Positions 60,350 to 64,000 of a DNA stretch of 64,000 nucleotides are shown piece by piece. This stretch comes from an uncultured Eubacteriales bacterium (GTDB lineage: Bacteria > Bacillota > Clostridia > Oscillospirales > Acutalibacteraceae). The DNA lies in NCBI GenBank assembly GCA_934546985.1, contig CAKTEE010000005.1, positions 62,001-126,000 on the forward strand. The letters run 5' to 3'. Within the stretch, counting starts at the first letter, position 1, and each line of letters starts with the position of its first letter. The notes beneath the pieces are model-generated. The model did no database searches, was not told the DNA's origin, and saw nothing but the letters and a program-made list of their open reading frames with translations. The translations under genes were made by a program, and so were the position numbers.

Positions 60350-61357
60350 TTAACCATAATAAAGAATCGCAACACCTGCGGCACAACCTATAAAAGTAAT
60401 AAGCGAAAACACTGTAACAATCTTTGTTTCACTCCACTTTGACATTTCAAAATGGTGATGAATCGGCGTCATTTTAAATAATCTTTTACCTTTTGTCAGC
60501 TTAAAATAAAAAACTTGTATGACAACAGAACCCGTCTCGATAATATAAATAATTCCCATCGGGATTAAAATCAGGGGAACGTTTAATCCAAATGCAAGAG
60601 CAACCACCATACCCCCTAAAAACATAGAGCCGGTATCACCCATGAAAACTTTTGCAGGATTCCAGTTCCAAACAAGAAACCCTGCGCATCCGCCGGCAAG
60701 GGCGGCTGCGAGCACACTCATACCTTGCTGCTGAAAAATTCCCGCTCCAATCATAAATGCAACGGCAACAATAAAAGTAACGGAGGAACATAAACCATCG
60801 ATACCATCCGTCAAATTCACAGCATTAACAGTACCATAAATAATAAATAAGCCCAGAATCCAATAAAATACTCCCAGATTAACATCACCGACAAAGGGGA
60901 TGTACATCCTGCTGCCATACGAAAGATATAATGTTATTAGATAACCCACGCTTACAATCAACTGAAACAGTGTTTTTTGCATAGCGGTTAACCCGAGATT
61001 TCTTTTTTTTACTACTTTGATGTAATCGTCAATAAACCCGATAAGCCCAAAACCAAGCGCCATCAGTAATCCGCCCCAAAGCCGCACTTTTTGTACGCCG
61101 GTTTCGCTGACAATGGATTTTGAAGTAAAAAAATCCAGAGCAACTACGCCAATCAATGCTGCAACGACACCAATAATAAACATGATTCCGCCCATAGTCG
61201 GCGTTCCCTGTTTATTCTTATGCCATACCGGTCCAATATCCAAAATGGTCTGCCCATATTTAAGCTTCCGCAGCCATGGAATCAGCTTAAAACCTAACAG
61301 CCCTGCCACTGCAAAAGCCAAGGTTGCAGCAAAAACAATCAGATAAGTACTGTTCAT
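60350..61357 (-). CDS. mraY: Phospho-MurNAc-pentapeptide translocase
   Basis: Makes lipid I from UDP-MurNAc-pentapeptide and undecaprenyl phosphate. The 335-residue polytopic protein has KQGTPTMGGIMFII, GLIGFIDDYIKVVKKRNLGL (Asp pair), VNLTDGIDGLCSSVTFIVA (catalytic Asp), KVFMGDTGSMFLGGMV and PIHHHFEMSKWSETKIV. The ATG at 61357 overlaps the murF stop (ATGA) and has GGTGG eight bases upstream; a GTG 12 bases earlier lies inside that site. Confidence 0.96.
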   Translation of the reverse strand: MNSTYLIVFAATLAFAVAGLLGFKLIPWLRKLKYGQTILDIGPVWHKNKQGTPTMGGIMFIIGVVAALIGVVALDFFTSKSIVSETGVQKVRLWGGLLMALGFGLIGFIDDYIKVVKKRNLGLTAMQKTLFQLIVSVGYLITLYLSYGSRMYIPFVGDVNLGVFYWILGLFIIYGTVNAVNLTDGIDGLCSSVTFIVAVAFMIGAGIFQQQGMSVLAAALAGGCAGFLVWNWNPAKVFMGDTGSMFLGGMVVALAFGLNVPLILIPMGIIYIIETGSVVIQVFYFKLTKGKRLFKMTPIHHHFEMSKWSETKIVTVFSLITFIGCAAGVAILYYG

Positions 61358-62712
61358 TGACGGTTCCACCTTTCATAAAGGTCTGTGATAACTTCCTCCA
61401 GCTTCATACCGCGGCTGGCTTTAAACAAAACGCCGTCTCCCGGCTGAACAACCTCCTCCAAACGCTGCGCCAATGCATTTTTTGAAGTAAAGTACTCCAC
61501 CTGAGGCATAGCAGATTCCTGCGCTCCGCATACATAACCTTCTGCTTTTTCACCAACAGCAAAAAGAATATCCGCACATTGCGCCGCATATTTCCCAACC
61601 TCATGGTGCGCTTGACCGCTCAGTGCGCCAAGTTCATTCATATCGCCCAAAACTGCAATTTTGCGGTCTGTTTTTAAATCCCGCAAAATTCCTAAAGCCG
61701 CCCGCATGGAATCAGGGCTGGCATTGTAGCAATCCTCAATTACTGTTACATCGTTCACCTTCACTAAATGCTGCCGCATTCCGGAGGGAAGATAATCCGC
61801 CAATCCTGCAGCAGCTTCTTTCGGTGCAACACCAAGAACAATACCCGCCGCAAATGCCGCCAATGCATCATACACATGATGTAAGCCCATAGCCGGTAAA
61901 GTTACAGGCTGTTCTTTGCCGTCAAAATAAATAACAAAAGAAACCGCACCATCCGCCTGCTCAATCTGCCCTGCACGGAAACGGCATGCGGGATTCTCAA
62001 TACCATAGTAATCAACCTTAAAACCACTGATAACCGCACTGTTCAAGAATTTATCATCCCCATTCAACAGTAACGGAGCACCGGGCTTCATTCCATCAAT
62101 AATTTCCAGTTTCGCTTTCAGAATATTCTCCTGAGAGCCTAAATTTTCAATATGAGAAACACCTATATTTGTAATTATACCCACATCCGGCCGTGCTACG
62201 CGCGTTAGTTCGGAAATCTCTCCAAAAAAATACATTCCCATTTCAAAAATTGCCGCCCGATAAGTATGATCAAGCTCTAACACCGTCAGCGGCATACCAA
62301 TTTCATTATTATGGTTGCCTTCGCTCTTTAATGTTTTATATTTACGTGACAGAACGCAATGAACCATATCCTTCGTCGTGGTTTTCCCCACGCTTCCGGT
62401 AAGACCTACCACAGGTATGGAGAATTTCTGACGGTAATAAGCCGCAAGGCGCATCAGGGCTGTAGCGGTATTTTTAACCAGGATAACCGGAGCGCCGCAT
62501 TCCACAGGGCGATGGCACATGACAGCGGCGGCGCCTGAACATACAGCAGAGGCAGCAAAATCATGCCCATCAAAATTCTCTCCGGAAATTGCAATAAACA
62601 GGCAGCCGTTTGTTACCTTACGGCTGTCAATACAAACACTTCGTACTTCGCCTTCGCCATGGACAACACCATCACAGGCTGAAGCGATTTCAGATAAATT
62701 CATCGTTTCCAT
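61354..62712 (-). CDS. murF: UDP-MurNAc-tripeptide-D-alanyl-D-alanine ligase
   Basis: Adds D-Ala-D-Ala to the UDP-MurNAc tripeptide. The 452-residue Mur ligase has the N-terminal IDSRKVTNGCLFIAISGENF, the ATP loop VVGLTGSVGKTTTKDM, KSEGNHNNEIGMPLT, EMGMYFFGEI and VIEDCYNASPDSMRAAL. Length normal. GGAGGAAAG precedes the ATG at 62712. Coupled to mraY. Confidence 0.95.
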   Translation of the reverse strand: METMNLSEIASACDGVVHGEGEVRSVCIDSRKVTNGCLFIAISGENFDGHDFAASAVCSGAAAVMCHRPVECGAPVILVKNTATALMRLAAYYRQKFSIPVVGLTGSVGKTTTKDMVHCVLSRKYKTLKSEGNHNNEIGMPLTVLELDHTYRAAIFEMGMYFFGEISELTRVARPDVGIITNIGVSHIENLGSQENILKAKLEIIDGMKPGAPLLLNGDDKFLNSAVISGFKVDYYGIENPACRFRAGQIEQADGAVSFVIYFDGKEQPVTLPAMGLHHVYDALAAFAAGIVLGVAPKEAAAGLADYLPSGMRQHLVKVNDVTVIEDCYNASPDSMRAALGILRDLKTDRKIAVLGDMNELGALSGQAHHEVGKYAAQCADILFAVGEKAEGYVCGAQESAMPQVEYFTSKNALAQRLEEVVQPGDGVLFKASRGMKLEEVITDLYERWNRQ

Positions 62713-62768
62713 AATTGTCTTTCCTCCGCTGCCGCTGCGGTATATCAGTAAATAAACCTCCCGCGGCC

Positions 62769-64000
62769 TTATTGGGTCGGTTCCTGTGTTTTATTATTCA
62801 GGAAATTAGCAACAATCTCCCGTTCATCAAAATGTATAATGCCATCATTTAAAATTTGATAGCATTCATGTCCTTTGCCTGCAAGTAAAACAATATCGTC
62901 TTTCTCTGCTGACGCTAAGGCAGCTACAATTGCTTCCCGTCGGTTTTCTACTACCTGATAGGTTTGCGCCGGCATATCAGCAAAAGCAGGTAAAATATCA
63001 CGGATAATTTGAATCGGGTTTTCCGTACGGGGATTATCCGAGGTGATGATGCAATAATCGCTAAGCTTTGCCGCGATTGCACCCATCATCGGCCGTTTGG
63101 TTTTATCCCTGTCCCCGCCGCAGCCAAATACGGTAATAATCCTGCCTTTTTTCAGCCGGTTTAGTGCACAGAGGACATTTTCCAAACCATCCGGTGTATG
63201 CGCATAATCAATAATAACAGAGAAATCCCTTCCAGTCGGGACAAACTCCAAGCGTCCGCGAACACCTTTTGAGTTTGCCAGTGCGTCTAAAATACAGGGC
63301 ATTGCTATACCGCATTCACTGGCAGCAGCAATCGCACCCAAAGAATTCAAAACAGAAAACTCACCTAAAATAGGAAGCTGAACTGAAAATTCCTTTCCTT
63401 TTGCCTCCAGCCGATATTCTGTGCCGTCATCGCGCAGAATGATATCCCGCGCCCGATAATGAGCAAGGTTATTAATGGAAAAACTCACTGCCTGGCAGTC
63501 TGACCCTGCAATAATATACCTTGCATATTTGTCATCAATATTAACTACGCCTGTATCACATTGGGAAAACAGAATTTTTTTTGCAGAAAGATAATTATCC
63601 ATTGTTTTATGATAATCCAAATGGTCACGGGTAAGGTTAGTGAAAACAGCCGTGTCAAACCAACAGCCAATTACCCTGCCCTGTGCCAGTGCCTGTGAGG
63701 ATACTTCCATAACGCAATACTGACAACCCGCATCCGCCATATGGCGGAAAAGCTTGTGCAGTTCATACGGGTCCGGTGTGGTGCGGCTTGCATCAAAGAT
63801 CCGTTTGCCAACAATATCTTCAATAGTACCGATTAACCCCACTGAATAACCTGCTTTTTCCAAAATCTCTTTCAGCAAATATGTCGTGGTGGTTTTACCG
63901 TTAGTTCCGGTTACACCAATCAGCCGCAGCATACGCGCGGGATTTCCAAAATAAGCGCCGCACATAAGCGCATAAGCTTCTCGGCTGTTTTTCACCAACA
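62769..64000 (-). CDS. murE: UDP-MurNAc-L-Ala-D-Glu ligase MurE, N-terminus cut by window edge
   Basis: Adds the third amino acid of the peptidoglycan stem. About 410 C-terminal residues are seen, so about 70-100 N-terminal residues lie beyond the right edge. Visible: LIGVTGTNGKTTTTYLLKEI (ATP loop), DASRTTPDPYELHKLF, MEVSSQALAQGRV, TNLTRDHLDYHKTMDNY, DYAHTPDGLENVL and TSDNPRTENPIQII with GKGHECYQIL. The DNPR motif is typical of meso-diaminopimelate-adding MurE (lysine enzymes differ there). The first codon in view is internal, not the true start. Confidence 0.94.
   Translation of the reverse strand, partial: LVKNSREAYALMCGAYFGNPARMLRLIGVTGTNGKTTTTYLLKEILEKAGYSVGLIGTIEDIVGKRIFDASRTTPDPYELHKLFRHMADAGCQYCVMEVSSQALAQGRVIGCWFDTAVFTNLTRDHLDYHKTMDNYLSAKKILFSQCDTGVVNIDDKYARYIIAGSDCQAVSFSINNLAHYRARDIILRDDGTEYRLEAKGKEFSVQLPILGEFSVLNSLGAIAAASECGIAMPCILDALANSKGVRGRLEFVPTGRDFSVIIDYAHTPDGLENVLCALNRLKKGRIITVFGCGGDRDKTKRPMMGAIAAKLSDYCIITSDNPRTENPIQIIRDILPAFADMPAQTYQVVENRREAIVAALASAEKDDIVLLAGKGHECYQILNDGIIHFDEREIVANFLNNKTQEPTQ

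Noticed and set aside
62769..63998. MurE starting at the TTG at 63998
   Set aside because: The sequence there matches the middle of the N-terminal part of MurE, so the true start lies beyond the window.

Overview
The window looks like chromosome from a low-to-mid GC, Gram-positive anaerobe of the Clostridia, most like the Oscillospiraceae/Ruminococcaceae. This rests on gene content: a split PurH with an archaeal-type IMP cyclohydrolase, a bifurcating [FeFe]-hydrogenase operon, a CarD-type regulator, an acpS-nnr-lipoprotein-mazF locus, a Firmicutes-style division and cell-wall cluster, strong AGGAGG ribosome-binding sites, and many strong stem-loop terminators. No species can be named from the sequence alone.

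Layout. 1-7.5 kb (minus): de novo purine operon purE-purF-purM-purN-IMP cyclohydrolase-AICAR formyltransferase-(membrane protein)-purD, with purD cut by the window edge. It is preceded by a promoter and a leader holding a terminator-like hairpin and a complementary segment that could act as an antiterminator. 7.5-13.5 kb: SPFH/NfeD pair, two lipoproteins, galE, carD with a structured leader, and a CsoR-type copper sensor. 13.5-18.2 kb (minus): CPBP protease, tadA, HPr-kinase-like protein, radical SAM/SPASM protein and a repeat-bearing lipoprotein, closely packed. 18.2-19.6 kb: gene-poor stretch with a complete tRNA-Ser(CGA), a truncated tRNA-Ser next to it, an orphan consensus promoter and inverted repeats. 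19.6-25.8 kb: an accessory-looking cassette of a divergent TetR regulator, a 44-residue membrane peptide, four membrane-anchored alpha/beta-hydrolases of different subfamilies and a BaxI/YccA membrane protein, followed by a possible small RNA.

26.3-32.8 kb: DHHW/MBOAT acyl-transfer pair, a scrap of an ABC-F gene, an odd surface protein with an internal NPRTG sorting-like motif, and a decayed GH18 gene. 32.8-36.4 kb: alpha-glucan phosphorylase and a GH13 enzyme. 36.6-40.2 kb (plus): small membrane protein, acpS, nnrE/nnrD fusion, lipoprotein and a MazF/EndoA-type toxin without a visible antitoxin. 40.4-43.1 kb: intact GH18 chitinase-like lipoprotein with a chitin-binding module, a 58-residue protein and a LUD-domain protein. 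43.6-48.7 kb (plus): NAD-linked trimeric [FeFe] hydrogenase operon. 48.9-53.9 kb (minus): MATE exporter behind a probable transcription attenuator, and a large fused ABC transporter. 54.1-64 kb (minus): murE-murF-mraY-ftsW-murG-murA-ftsQ-ftsZ, with murE cut by the right edge.

The backbone is ordinary biosynthesis, fermentation and cell-wall synthesis. The most interesting accessory parts are the TetR/alpha-beta-hydrolase cassette, the radical SAM/HPr-kinase-like/CPBP group, and three candidate RNA-based controls ahead of purE, carD and the MATE gene. All family calls are by eye from motifs, without database searches.
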